Shown one piece after another: positions 44,680 to 56,880 of a DNA stretch of 64,000 bases. A program made the translations under genes and the position numbers. Under the pieces are notes generated by a model. The model saw only the letters and a program-made list of their open reading frames with translations. It searched no databases and had not been told where the DNA came from. Numbering within the stretch: the stretch's first letter is position 1; the number at the start of each line of letters is the position of its first letter. Source of the stretch: Owenia fusiformis (taxonomy: Eukaryota; Annelida; Polychaeta; Sabellida; Oweniidae); contig CAIIXF020000011.1 in assembly GCA_903813345.2 (NCBI GenBank), forward strand, positions 31,920,166 through 31,984,165. The letters run 5' to 3'.

Positions 44680-45363
44680 CGTAGAAGCGGTTATTATAAC
44701 GAGGAAGATATTATAGCGAAAAATAGTGTCTAATACTGCTCATATTTATAAAATAAAGCTAAATGTAAGTTTTTACAACATTGGTCATTCAAAGTTTTCG
44801 CCATATTAGATTTACATAAAATTTACTAACGATCGTAATTACACCTTCATCAGGCAAGATGAAAAAACGAACTCGACCAAAACTTGATAAAGCATTAACA
44901 TGTATTCAAAATTAATAAACAATCAAGATTTAATAAACATAATTCAATGACTTTCGATTTCATGTTTTACTCCAAGCCCCTAATAACGCAGACTGCTCTA
45001 ATGGCGAACACTGCGTTTGTTTTTTAGGTAAAGTCCCAGAATACAATTTTCGATCAATATTATGCGTGAAATATGATCAACTTGGGCAATTGTACGACAA
45101 GATGTCTTTGGAAAATTACTTGTGGTTAGGTTTTGATATGAATTAAACAAATAACACCTGAAGTCTAGCGGAAGTTGTGAGTAATTGAACGTGATGCAGA
45201 TTATTTTTATTATATTATCGCCCAGCCAGGGGATCGTTCTGGCGATTTGAACCCAAAATAGAAAAATAAACCAGCCTTAAAACGCTATAATTTATTCTCA
45301 CGTTTTATGATTTTGGCTATATTTCGTCATAGTTTGTTCCTGCTATAATTTCTGCTTCTACAG
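44680..45363. mobile_element. Candidate inverted-repeat element, about 680 bp
   Basis: The left end (about 44682: TAGAAGCGGTTATTATAACG) is an imperfect inverse of the right end (about 45341-45361: GCTATAATTTCTGCTTCTA). The match extends roughly 25 bases with several mismatches. No clean target duplication or coding sequence was found, so this is a tentative old DNA-transposon remnant. Confidence 0.35.
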
Positions 45364-45791
45364 TATATTGGAGTGGAACCCCTGGGGGGTAGCTTGGCCA
45401 GGATTGAGTCTTGTCTTATGATTTAAGAGTCATTATTAATCTTCTATATTTTGCTTGTATTTTATGATGGCCACCTTAATTAAGTGATAAGTTTACATTA
45501 TATTTTATTTGTTTATTTTTTATTCTTCTATTCGTAATAAAATAGCAATTTATGATGATTTGGACAGTGATGAAAATATGCATTGGTATTTTATTATTGC
45601 TTAATTAATTAGTTGCCACGTGATACATCACATTCTCTATGATTATTTTGTAATATCTTTGCATTGTGTTTTTAGTGTCTGTTGTTTAATTCAAAAATAG
45701 GTAAATTAACAAACTGGTAATTTGTAGGTTTAAGTCTTATAAAATCAAGTAATTATGCAAAAATTCTAAAGACTTGAACATATCCTTGGTA

Positions 45792-46100
45792 GAGTAGAAC
45801 CTGTCTAATCAGAACGCCACTGGAACCTGTGTTCAAATTGGAAGGTGTTCAGATTGGAAGGTGTTCATATTGGAAGGTGTTCACATTGGAAGGTGTTCAT
45901 ATTGGAAGGTGTTCACATTGGAAGTGTTCATATTGGAAGGTGTTCACATTGGAAGGTGTTCAGATTGGCAGGTGTTCACATTGCAAGGTAATTTAGATAT
46001 GTGAGTCAATAGGAGATAACTTTGAGACTGAGAAAAAGTGTTCAGAATTAGAGGTATTTGAATTAAAGGGGTGTTCAGATACAGATAATAGGTTTCACTG
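45792..46100. mobile_element. Pogo-like element containing a 16 bp minisatellite
   Basis: The ends GAGTAGAACCTGTCTAATC and GATAATAGGTTTCACTG form an imperfect inverted repeat flanked by TA on each side. The left end resembles that of the 846-994 element. Inside, about nine copies of a 16 bp unit, TTCAYATTGGAAGGTG, run from about 45833 to 45985. The unit itself resembles the subterminal GGTGTTC stretch, so it probably arose by local amplification. Non-coding. Confidence 0.55.
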
Positions 46101-46930
46101 TATTTGAAAGGAAAAGCAATTAGGGCTCAGAAATAGAACCAAGTCAGTAGGTCAAAGATTATATATCATAAGCTTTGCAAATTGACACTCAATCAAGCAT
46201 GGAAAGACTATATCAGAGATTCCTCTAAAAGTGCTTACAAGTGTTACATTGATAGATTGAATGTTTTAATATTTGACAAGCTATCAAGATTATATGGCAT
46301 TAAACGTCCATCTTATGAAAAAAAATTGACATGTAATTTTTGACTACTCCCATTTAATGATGTGATGGTATTTGGTCATTTTTCTAGATTTTGGAGCTTT
46401 ATCTTATGCAGTCACAATGATTAATTATCTTGGATTTTTGTTTTAGTGTTTGCTGTGTAAGGCCATATTTCTATGTAGACCAGAGCCTATAGGAAATATT
46501 TTGTGCATCAGGAAGGCGTTTAAGCGTTTGGTTTGGAGTTAAGGGTCTTTTTAAATTTAAATTTGTGATATAGCCAAAGGCTGCATAGAGTTATATAATG
46601 GTTTACCATATTGTGAATGGGAGGACTAAGTCATCTGAATCATTGTTCATATCTATTTTATAGAGCTCTTAGATCCATATTTGGAAAAATATGCATTTTT
46701 ATTTGAGCTCAACATTTCTGAAAATCTTCTAGCAATGCTTATTTTAGGAAATAAACCTCTATGTAATTAATAAAGTAATCTCAAATAACCCAGTTGTGCA
46801 CTCATATATTCTATACACAGTAAGAAGATATTGCTCGATAGAAAAATTCATTTTTGTCACAAAACAATTGAGCAATTATCTCAGTTTATATGACAATTGA
46901 TAATCAAGAAATGAACAGGGTATTGAATAA

Positions 46931-47044
46931 TCTGTATCTATAAAATAGGTAATTTTAAATTACCTTATGTAAACACTAATGAGGTATACTGTGGAAATCG
47001 CACGGTCTTACATTTCTAAAATTACCTATTATATGGATACTGCA
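46931..47044. repeat. Fold-back inverted repeat, about 114 bp
   Basis: The left arm 46932-46957, ending AAAATAGGTAATTTTA, pairs with 47017-47044, beginning TAAAATTACCTATT. About 20 of 26 bases are complementary, and the last 15 nearly all pair. It is a probable miniature transposon without identifiable duplication. Confidence 0.5.
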
Positions 47045-47081
47045 TGTTATCACATTACTAAAACACAAAAACTAGAACGAG

Positions 47082-47106
47082 GCCGATAGGTGCTCCACCT
47101 ATCGGC
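47082..47106. repeat. Perfect 9 bp hairpin GCCGATAGG/CCTATCGGC
   Basis: GC-rich perfect stem with a 7-base loop in an AT-rich setting. It is too short to classify and stands out by composition only. Confidence 0.6.
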
Positions 47107-47352
47107 AGAACTCAAAACTACATTTCTGCATTGATTACACTCATAAAGGGTAATTTAACAAGACACAGGTGGCAGATGGATATCAGTATTCAACTACTTC
47201 ACGGCTCACTTTAGAGATGTAATTTTCAACCTTTGAAAAATCGTAATACAGATAAACCCCATCCAAACACCTCGCTATGTGAATGCATTTTTGGTCCCAC
47301 TTTCTTTATTCTACCATAGACTTCCAGCGGTGGCGGTAGGCATATATTTTTG

Positions 47353-47369
47353 TGAGTCATCATGACTCA
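47353..47369. promoter_or_regulatory. Palindromic pair of AP-1-like sites
   Basis: TGAGTCAT-C-ATGACTCA forms a perfect 17-base inverted repeat with two AP-1 cores. Two more TGAGTCA cores follow within about 60 bases. Enhancer function is speculative. Confidence 0.25.
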
Positions 47370-49915
47370 GGTAGTTTCAAAAAAGTGAGTCACAAGAAAA
47401 AAAGTTGAGTCAAAGCTATAAAAGTGTTTTTCTTGAGTAAAAATGCATACAAAATGTAGAAACCACATACAAAATCTTTTTTTTGATTTTGTGCATACCT
47501 TTTATTGTACTCTTATAGCACATTAACAACTAACAATTAATTAATTAGGCAATTGCAAGAAAAATGTCACTATTAATCATCTGATTATCTGGTCCAGCGA
47601 GTCATGGGTGTGAATGGAGTGGGAGAGGAGTTTCTCCCTGTGTGGAGTTACACAAATTGGGGTCAAAGCGTTTCATGTTGAAATTCAACATTTTTGCAAT
47701 CATTCCAAAGTCTAAAACGGCAATATAAGTCCGACCACAATACTGGGCATCATTTAAATTGAATACGGTAGAATCTTGTAATTATAGCTGATCAAATGAA
47801 ACCGAAAGTAGATTTGTTTTCATACCTAATTTATCATCATTACCCCCCTTAATATGCGATCGACTGGATTTTCATGTGCCCATTATCTATCTTAATAGGA
47901 TCAGCTTCAGATCTATTGAATCGAAGATCTTAACTTGAGGGAGTTAATTGAAAATACTTGGTGAAAACTTACGATAGATCGGTCACTGTGAGCACCATTG
48001 ATAAATCTACTGCGCATTACATCTGCGCATGCTGATGAAGGGGACGGCTCAAGGAAACTTGCTAACTTAGCGAAGGAATTTTGCGAACTTGCGAAGGAAA
48101 CTAAAGGTTCGTAAATCTAGCATGTGAACATTCAAGGGAAGATTTTATGCGGTAATTTAGATAAATTTACGATCACTAAAATCCTTAGAAGGGAGTATGA
48201 AATTAATAAATTATTGTTCAATGTTATGTTCGTTTTATTGCATTTTTGATACGCCCCCTAGCAACGTGCTTCACGAGATAAACAAATCGAGGGATCGATC
48301 AATGTTTTCAAGTATATCATTGAATCTGAATCACAGGGCTTTAAAAATTATATGAAATACCGAAATGAGAAAATGATCGGTAGGAAGGAGGCTCGATTGC
48401 GCTGAACGAAATGTTAGATTTCCGGAATTAGCAAAATTATAAATTTGATCAATCACGTATTTTCACGTATAGGGATCAATTTAACCAAGTACCAAGCGGG
48501 GATTTTGCATGTGAAACAAACGTGCGTCAGAAAGACTCGGTAGACAATGAATATTTGCGTCAGAGTTGCAAAAATGTGAGTAAAAAACGTAAAAAATTGC
48601 GTTAACGCCACCTCTGACTTCCATGTGACGGAAAATAGAAATGTAACACCTGCCAATCTTATTGCATTTTTTTAGAGATATTAGTTTTCAAGTACCCTAT
48701 GCTCTTATTAAAGCCATTAGAGATGTAATTCCATTACTTGAAAAGGGTAATATATAAGTTTCCATTGGATTGCATTTTTAGAGGAATATCAGAATTCAAG
48801 TGCCCCAAGGCTCTTATTAGAGATGCCAATTCAGACAGCTAGGTAGTATTCAAGTTTCCATTTGGTAAAAAGTGCATTGCTTTTAGTCATAATGATTAAT
48901 ACTGTGTTACAAACAGCATTAGATCATCATTTATGTAACCTCGGATATATGCAGTAGCGTGACTTAACAAGACGTGTTTAATCGTTTGTAGTATATAAAA
49001 CTGTGGCAATCGTGAATGATTGATACGGCAATTGTATGCGCTTGAGTCGTAATTTGTTAGACTAATAACTCCTGGCCTGGAGATTGAGGACTAGCTTACA
49101 GCGATCTCTCGAGAATAATACCTCAGTGATCAGATGTGCAAAATTTTGATTTTTTCCATTTTTAAATTTCAATTATTCTTACCATGGGCTTTCTATACAG
49201 GGCTAAGAGCTACTAAAATGCATTTCATGATTTTTCCAAAGATTCTCTTCGAGCCTTCGAATTTTTTCTAGAAAATTGCTGGTCTCAAAGGATCTTAGGG
49301 TTTGACGTTAATTACAATATCTCCAGACATTTTGCTAAAAAATAATTATATCATATTCGGAAAGGCGTCGGGTAATTCCCAGGGTATATAACTTCCATAT
49401 TGCGTGGGAGAGGCCCAGGTATTACATTCGCTTGATTAAACGTAATGGACTCATTTGTTTTCTTTCATAGTCTTGTGCCTAGAAGCTGCGGAGGTAAAAT
49501 AAACACCTCAATTCATTTTCTTTATTAACTGTAGGCATTTTCCATAGATCATTTTCATAGAATGCCTTTGTCTAACTGAAATAATTTTCTTAATGGTTAA
49601 TTTACAAGAAAAATATAAAACCGGACATTGTTTGATGTTGGTTTTCCTTGATTTTCATGATTTTTCATATTTTCTCATTCTATAGTAACTTGCCAATCCT
49701 TTCAGAACTGCATCACTCTCCAACATTTGTTTACTGTCAATTTTCTTGCTTGATTAAACTCAAAAAGTTAAAACTTTTTCTTAAAAGATGATCTTCCTTT
49801 TCTCAGTTTTACCATATCAGAGGTTTCTTCTACATTACGTAGCTTCTCATGTGTAGCTATGTAGATTGGGATAAAGTTGAAGACAACTATCCCATGTTAT
49901 TTTCCCAGATGCTCT

Positions 49916-50080
49916 CCATTGTTTTTAGCCTTATTTTGATCTTTCAAATTAGACTTTCAATGCCATTCTTACTTTGAAGAAGTTATTGTTCTCTTGTTAC
50001 GTATTTGTATGTAATAAAATTGACAAGATCCTCTTTTTAAAAAGTTAGTCCCAACATTTTGAAAAATGTTATGAAGTGGG
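49916..50080 (+). repeat. Dispersed repeat, copy 2
   Basis: Same-orientation relative of 13746-13918, about 36 kb away, with shared blocks broken by small gaps. The pair straddles the retrotransposon composite. Confidence 0.4.
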
Positions 50081-52430
50081 GTCCTTTTTCTGAGAGTGAT
50101 TGATAGTTCCATTAACCCGCAGACCTTACTTCTTTCTTTCTTGTAATTGCCAAGTACATTCCCTTGAGAATTATGTAACTTGTCTGAAGTGCTACTATCA
50201 TAATGCAAAGCATTTTTTTGGGCTATAGAGAGCATTTGCCCTCAGTTGATGATAAAAAGTAAATCTGACCAAGATGATTAACCCGGGCCCTGTTTTGCCT
50301 ATGCTAGGGCTATAATGTCAAACTATAGCCAAAGATGGTCCCATAATGAGATTTGCTCTGTATTGAAATGTAGCTCTGCAATTATAAGATGGCTTCCTGA
50401 TGGTCAATTACATACAATTAGAATATATTTCTTCCATAAGTGTCCCTTGTTGCTCATATCCGCAGTAATTTCTCTTTTCCAAATAGAAAAATGGAGTTGT
50501 CCATTATCTTATAAGATTGTCTGGAAAAAGGTGGGTAGGTGCCCTACTGTTCTTCACAAGGTCATACGGTTCGCTCGAACATGTTCATATCAGCATCATA
50601 GCTTAAAAGTTGTCTGTCAAAATCAGAGTGTAGCATTGAGATTCAGGGTATCATATTATTGATTAGTTCATTCATTTTATCGGTCATCTTTTTTATCTGG
50701 GTCTCTTCATGCAAAGCTTGATTACACGTTACATACCCTATTAACCTATCTATTTGAATACGAAATAATTAGAGTAGAAAATCAATATATTATTTGATAC
50801 CTCTCTGATCATATTAGTCAAGTTAGAGCTGCCCATTTGGAAATAACGGCTGGATGGACATATTCTTTAGAATGGCACAACTGTTCTTTCTCATTTTTGT
50901 GTCATCCCAATTTTTGGTTGTGTATTTTGCCAAATTTCAATTTTTTCTAATTTTTGTATGATTTTTAAACTTGTCTCTTTAATTTCAAGAATATCTACAA
51001 CTAATATTTCAAATTCAATTCAGCATGCAAACATACATAATAGTAGTCTTGCCTTAAGCCCTTGTGCCTCCCCCTTCCCCCCTCCCCCACCCCTTATAAT
51101 CACCCTACCTCCACAAGAGACTTGTTGCAAGACTGGCATTGAATGATATATGGAACAATTAAGCAAGATTGCTGTTGTTATATATTAGACCTTTGGTTTG
51201 CACTCTGTACCTTGTCTTTATTAATTATTTCAATAAATCTGGTTTATGGATTTATGGCTTTTATCTCGCATTGCTCTCATTGAGTTATAGATTGATTGCT
51301 ATATTGTTTTAATTGCTTGTTATTAAAGCTCTAGGCGGCATTATCAGAGATCAAATGGGCAATTTCTCGTATTATAGAAACCTGATAGAGCTTGTCTTTT
51401 CCTTGGATAAAAACATCACGATGGTCATGATTCAAAATGCAAAATAGAGAAAATAAGAGTGAAATTAGGGAGGAATAAGGCAAAGAGACGTGTTGTGTAC
51501 ATTCAAAATTGTATAAAAACGCAAGAAAATAATGTTGCTATTTTGAATTGAGAGAGAAAACATGCAAAATAGACATGACAAAAGTGATGTTATTTGCTTC
51601 TGGGAAGTACTCTCTGAAGCTACTTACTTATCTATTGCAGCCTGGAGGCATCCTTCAAATATTTAATATTAATTCAGATTCGAATAATTCAAAGTAAGAC
51701 CAAATCAAATCTATATTGAAAGAAGAACATTCAGAAAACATATGGAGTTAATATGTATCGATTATTTCATCGTAGAGTCCAACCTGACATTATTTATAGA
51801 TGAATCGCATTGATTTATCATCATTCCTTCCACACATACAACATAACGAACTTTGATGCTTTCCGTAACATCTGAAATTCTAAACGTTTATTGATGAAAT
51901 ATAGATTAATTTATTATGTCGTTTGATGTTGTGTTTCCCTAAGGAAGCTCTTGAGATAATTGTGTTTTATTCTAGATATTACGAGCAATCTACGATGATG
52001 GTAGCTGTTAAAGGAGCAGTGTAACTTAAGGACTGTTTGCAAAAAAATCCATTTGATGATAGACTTTCTTGAAATCCCATGTCCTAAAACATGTTTAATT
52101 TTAAAAAGTTTTTTAATTTTTGGGGAGATTCAACTAATGCTGCCATACAAAATTAAATGACAAAATTTTGAATATGCGTTTACAAAAGCAGAAATAGTTT
52201 TTGCTGTCATGGATGATAGAGTGCCACTTTAATAAATGGATGTTGTGATGTGGCATGAACTGATTTGATTAATTTAACATACATATTGGTGACTTGATCT
52301 TCACGCTTCTATCAGACCTTTATGAAGAACATTTTTATGCATGTTTTGAAATTATATTTTATTTTAATTCTAAATCTAATTAATTGATGAATTACTACAT
52401 ATATTTGGTATTTTGAGAAAAGAAATAGAG

Positions 52431-52569
52431 GATATCCTATGATTTATGAGTGATATGATTTTTATCCACGAATGGATATGATATCTGCACGAGCAAGCGT
52501 AGCGAGAGAGTGCAGATATCAATATCCATGAGTGGATTAAAATCATATCACGAGTAAATCATAGGATGT
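52431..52569. repeat. Long imperfect palindrome (arms about 57 bp)
   Basis: Left arm 52435-52491 starts ATCCTATGATTTATGAG. Right arm 52510-52567 ends ATCATAGGAT. They are complementary over about 57 bases with roughly seven mismatches, around a loop containing GCAAGCGTAGCGAG. It lies about 350 bp before the second synaptotagmin exon. Confidence 0.75.
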
Positions 52570-52573
52570 TCTT

Positions 52574-52749
52574 TTTATTCCATAGTTAAAAGTCATCATC
52601 AGAATTGTCGGAAATTAAGTTATTTAATTCGAATTTTCCAAACGATCCGACAATGTTGACACTTAGCCTCGTTTTGAGTCTGAAGTAGCAAAAATCCATA
52701 AACCATCACATACGGCGTCGTATGAATATCATGCTAACTATGGAATAAA
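52574..52749. mobile_element. Inverted-repeat element with perfect 15 bp ends, 176 bp
   Basis: TTTATTCCATAGTTA (52574-52588) is the exact reverse complement of 52735-52749. An inner pair, TTGTCGGA and TCCGACAA, adds a second stem. It starts five bases after the adjacent palindrome, so both may be parts of one fold-back element. No target duplication was identified. Confidence 0.55.
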
Positions 52750-52915
52750 TAGTTGAATGGAGTATATCAAGATTCCAGACATTTGGTTAATAATGCTCTT
52801 TGAGCCTCGCCAAAATGATACGATAACCAAATGGTTACTTGTGATGCCCTCACCTTCTGAAAACACTTATTTAATCACCAATATTTTAATTTTTGTTTTT
52901 TATATATATTTTCAG

Positions 52916-53091
52916 GCTACCCACATTCCAAGCTAGAAAACAGAGCATTGTACCTCCAAGTGCTTGACTATGACAGATTTAGTAGAGACGATCCGATAGG
53001 AGAGCTTATCATACCCATCGGGGAGATTCCAAATATTGGTCAAGCCCCTACCTTTAACCTACCTTTACAGCCGTGCTCAGAAAATTCTACT
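52916..53091 (+). CDS. syt7: Synaptotagmin-7-like, exon with C-terminal half of C2A
   Basis: Acceptor TTTTCAG ends at 52915 and donor GTAAGT starts at 53092. The exon enters in phase 1 and leaves in phase 0. It encodes residues 121-179. LQVLDYDRFSRDDPIG supplies the loop-3 calcium ligands D138, D140 and D146, so all five C2A aspartates are present. One position usually Asn in vertebrate synaptotagmin-7 is Asp here (D145). The end, PCSENST, leads into the short C2A-C2B linker. Confidence 0.88.
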
Positions 53092-54921
53092 GTAAGTATT
53101 ACTCCTGATGGAGAAATTTGAAGATATGCAAACGATATGTGAGCTTTTCCAAGTGTTGACAGTTTGTCTCGCTTATGACTTGGTCATATTTTTATCCCAC
53201 AAAATGAAGTTGAAGCCTAACAGACTGGACTGTCTATCTGTCTATTCATAAGTCTGTTTGTCCGGACGATAACCCAAATATGAAATCTACATACTGTATC
53301 CTGTACTTCGACTAATGTGCCAAATTTTGATATGTTTGCCAATAAAATAAGTATAATGTGTAACAGGGGAAATTAGAATGTTGACAAATATTTTTTCTCA
53401 GGGGGTCAATTAGACAGATATTTAGCAGATTTTTATAGTTTCCTAAATTAATAAAATCTCACATCAGTGGACACTATTCTTTCGGGATTTAATTGACCCA
53501 GATTTAAAACAATGGCTAAATAAGCATCAACTTGCATATCTTGATTTATAGACTGTAATAAAAACTTCACTTATCAAAGAACTAAAGAAGCAATCAAGGA
53601 TCATGCATTATTCAATAAGCAAGCTCATTCCCTGTATGAAAACATCTACAGTTGTCACATCTTTTTCACAGATTTTCTCCATAAAATTTGAATGAACTCT
53701 CTGGTTTTCTTTCATTTCTTTACAATCTAGACTGTTCACTATATGCTTGGTTCCTTTTTTTCTTGCTGATTCCACTCTTTTTTACTTTATTTTACATTTT
53801 AAAATATGACCGTCATAGAAATTTTCTCACCAGCTGACTTCATGAGCAATTGCTCCTATCCAGGGAGGCTCTTATGAAAAACATGTAATGACAAATTAAG
53901 GTAGGCCACCAGGGTAGAATCAATAATCTGATTACATGTAATTAATGGCAAAAAGGTCTGAAATTGATCCTTCTCTGCCCTCCCTAAAGGAATGTCTGTT
54001 CTTACGCCTTTTTTGATATATTGTCACAGAAAGTACGCCTCAAAAGCTAAACTTTGTGTGTAAGCTGTTGAATAACACACTCTATAATTTATAGAAAATA
54101 ATCCTTTGATCTCGCCAGAATCAGAATCAACTTTTCAACTTCATTTTTTGATTTTTCCTTTTAGTGATATACATGTACAGTTTTATAATATGATTTTACC
54201 AAGTTGATTGGTATTCATCTTAAACCATGTACATGTATATCTTTTTTGTAATTGTCCATCTCCTCATTTCAAGCCTCTGTCAAATATATTATTTTGTCTC
54301 AGTAAAAGTTAGATGCTGGGTATGGGCCTGATTTCTATGTAGGTATATTGTCATAAACAAATTAATTCCAGTTGATATGAACATGATAATATGTCAGAAA
54401 TGAGATTTATTTGTCAATGTTTTGTCATTAAAAGATCAGATGAACAGTTCCTCCCTACAGGTGAAATACCATGATGGAATTCCCAGATTCTTTGCATTTC
54501 ATATAAAGTGTCTTTTAAAGTATCTGTTTACAATATAAAGTATCTTTTAAAGTATCTGTTTAAAATACTTTATGAAAGTGTCTCTAATTTCCAATAAGTT
54601 TTGAATTTTAAAACATGGTGACATTTTACTCCTGTGTTGTATTGATCCATATATATCACCCTGCCATAAGCAGTTGATTTTTGCTCAGATTTTTGATTGA
54701 TTAATTTAGGTTTGTAAAATTTTCATATTATTCTAACACCATATATGACCAAAAGATCTAGGAATAACCAAAATTCTATGATGTTCGTCACATAAATTTA
54801 TTGCGTTAAAGAATGAAGTAACCTTTTACCATAAATCTAGTAATTGTACTTTGTGACATATAATTGTCTGATTGAAGTCAATACTTGACCATTATATAAG
54901 ATATATTTAATTCTATTTCAG
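53092..54921 (+). other. Synaptotagmin intron (1830 bp)
   Basis: Bounded by GTAAGT and a TTTCAG acceptor. It contains a dispersed repeat at about 53665-53830 (TTGCTGATTCCACTCTTTT, CATTTTAAAATATGACCGTC) with a relative at about 58690-58800, and a 32 bp tandem duplication at 54505-54568. Nothing coding was seen. Confidence 0.7.
54505..54568 (+). repeat. 32 bp tandem duplication
   Basis: Two copies, 54505-54536 and 54537-54568, share TCTTTTAAAGTATCTGTTTA and differ at a few bases. Confidence 0.8.
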
Positions 54922-55036
54922 TCCAAAAGAGGCGAGTTACTACTTTCCCTGTGCTACCAACCAACAGTTGGGCGTATTACAGTTGTCATCATAAAAGCAC
55001 GAGAACTCAAGGCTCAAGACATTACAGGATACTCAG
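54922..55036 (+). CDS. syt7: Synaptotagmin-7-like, exon with linker and start of C2B
   Basis: Acceptor TTTCAG ends at 54921 and the donor GTAAAA starts at 55037. Entry is phase 0 and exit phase 1. It encodes residues 180-217: [14 protein letters not shown] opens C2B, and [13 protein letters not shown] carries loop-1 ligand D212. The next ligand, D218, is a codon split across the following intron. The [10 protein letters not shown] opening is highly characteristic of synaptotagmin-7. Confidence 0.88.
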
Positions 55037-55150
55037 GTAAAATGTTGTCTGCTCATATTCATTTCAGAAATTTCTCCACAAAATTTGAATGAAGTGTTTG
55101 ATTTTCTTGCATTTTTATACACCTGAATGTATACTGCATATACATGTACA

Positions 55151-55243
55151 TGCCCACAGCCAGGGGGGTTGGGGTAAATCAAATGGGAACCCCCAGGTTT
55201 TTTGAAAAATGAACCCCCTTGGCAAAAGATGGCTATGGGCCTG
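55151..55243. mobile_element. CAGGCCCGT-type miniature element, short copy
   Basis: Starts TGCCCACAGCCAGGGGGG and ends TGGCTATGGGCCTG, an imperfect terminal inverted repeat around a C-rich body (GGGAACCCCCAGG, GAACCCCCTT). It is related in ends and body to the longer copy at 63295-63486. Confidence 0.5.
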
Positions 55244-56711
55244 ATGTATTTTATTCTGCGTAATTACCTTTCTGTTTTTTGCAGTTTTTATTTCAAAACT
55301 AAATCTAGCTTGGTTTTTCAGTAAAAGGTAAAAAATAGGCCAGTGTTACAGATTTATCTGTGCCACAGTCTCAGAGAATATGAAAATATAAAACAAACAT
55401 CAAACAGGGATAGAAAAAGTTATGTATAAAAATGCAACAATCAGATATCAAGTTCCACTTGTCTTGTTTTGTTTTGATACTAAATGTAGTATATTTTATG
55501 TTTGCATGAACTTTTACTGAACTTGTCTCTTCTGATTCGTTTCCTAATGGCAGATTTTGGTATCTTGGGGTTAAGTTACCTTCATTCTATTCAGTCCTGT
55601 CAGTTTGCCTTATTAAAATCTAGCATCACATTCAATTGTTTGTGGCATCCTGTACTTTTTTTTCTGGGTAATTCTGGGTAAGGTTGTTTCAGCAAAAATG
55701 TTCATCAAAGTTAAAAAAGGCCAAAAAGGCTATTTTAGATTAGATCTCCCAAGGTCCTCTAAATCTGTACATTGTATGAAATGATTTCCCTTGAAAATGT
55801 CCATATCAATATTTCTTACTGCCCATTTCCCTTTTAATCTATAATATTTATTACTTTCCCTCAATTTATATTCCCTATCCACCTTGCTGAGTTAAGTAAT
55901 TCTGTACAACAAAATCCTATTATTATCCCAGGATATGTCTCATGAATTTATGATGAAAAAACAATTAAAAATATACTTATATTCAAGCAATTATAGTCTT
56001 GCATTGGATCCCTGTAGTGTATTATTGACCTCTCCCCCTTCCCCTCAATCATCAAACACACAGATTTGAGGTACGGTTAGCAAGGAGGAACTCTTTAACT
56101 CAAGACATCACAAAACAACTGTTTTTTTCAGACTTTGTTTGTCTCAAATCATGTAATAATACAACAAACGTATATCACCATTCAGTCTGATTTGTTTATA
56201 ATCTTCAAAGAAATTCAGTCAATAAAAAAACAATAAAATCAGTGATATGCATAATCGCTTGAGACATTTATGTAAAAATGTGACCTTTATTTTATGTGAC
56301 CTTTTACATGACCGGAGTAAGAGATTAATGCGGCCATTATGTATGTCATTAAATTGCCAGCCGTCTGATACAGTCATGTCAGGAACACTGCGCTTGATAG
56401 AAAATTTTATATTTGCTTTATGTTTATTCATGCTATTCTCCCTGGTGAAGTACTTTTTTCTTGCATTTCTATATAATTTAGAACACATTCTAAATTATGT
56501 TGTTCTTTTAATTGGGTATTTACTCCTTTTCTCGTAATCTTAGATTCTAAATCATGACCTCAATGAATTTTCAGCATTGACTGAATAAAATCCAAGGCAC
56601 TTATTTAATACATCAACACCTTGAAAAAGTGTGAAATCATGACTGTTAACTACTATTAAAACGAGAGGAAAAATTAACTGTACTTTTAAGTTGTCTCTTC
56701 TCCATGTCAAA

Positions 56712-56880
56712 ATGACATTTCATTGTATATTACTGACACATGGTGTCTCATTAACATCTGTTAATCTTATTAACACTTTGTTATATCTCATTGACACTTT
56801 GTCACATTGTGACACTTTATTGTGTTTCATTGACACTTGGTTGTATATCATTAACATTCTGATGAATCTCATCAACACCC
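56712..56880 (+). repeat. Degenerate minisatellite, about 29 bp period
   Basis: Repeats of the type TTGTATATCATTGACACTTTG recur about six times with substitutions. Read in one frame they give a LIDTL-like periodicity, which reflects the DNA repeat and not a protein. Confidence 0.55.

Larger units (their letters stand above)
42905..52430. other. Intron sequence downstream of the retrotransposon
   Basis: No gene recognised; open frames are at most about 115 codons and look random. It contains tandem repeats at 43037, inverted-repeat elements at 44680, 45792 and 46931, a G11 run at 44307-44317, small hairpins near 47082 and 47353, a dispersed repeat at 49916, and C-rich tracts near 51069-51095. 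The 48640-49915 and 50085-52430 stretches show nothing I can name. Confidence 0.5.
5010..52915 (+). other. Giant synaptotagmin intron (47.9 kb) inside C2A
   Basis: The intron is bounded by GTAAGT at 5010 and a T-rich TTTTCAG acceptor ending at 52915. Joining the flanking exons in phase 1 gives an uninterrupted C2A domain (a split Gly codon, then YPHSKLENRALYLQ). The intron contains a complete same-strand gene (7764-10719), a 21.2 kb nested LTR-retrotransposon composite (21682-42904) and several inverted-repeat elements. Without the composite the intron would be about 26.7 kb. Confidence 0.85.
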
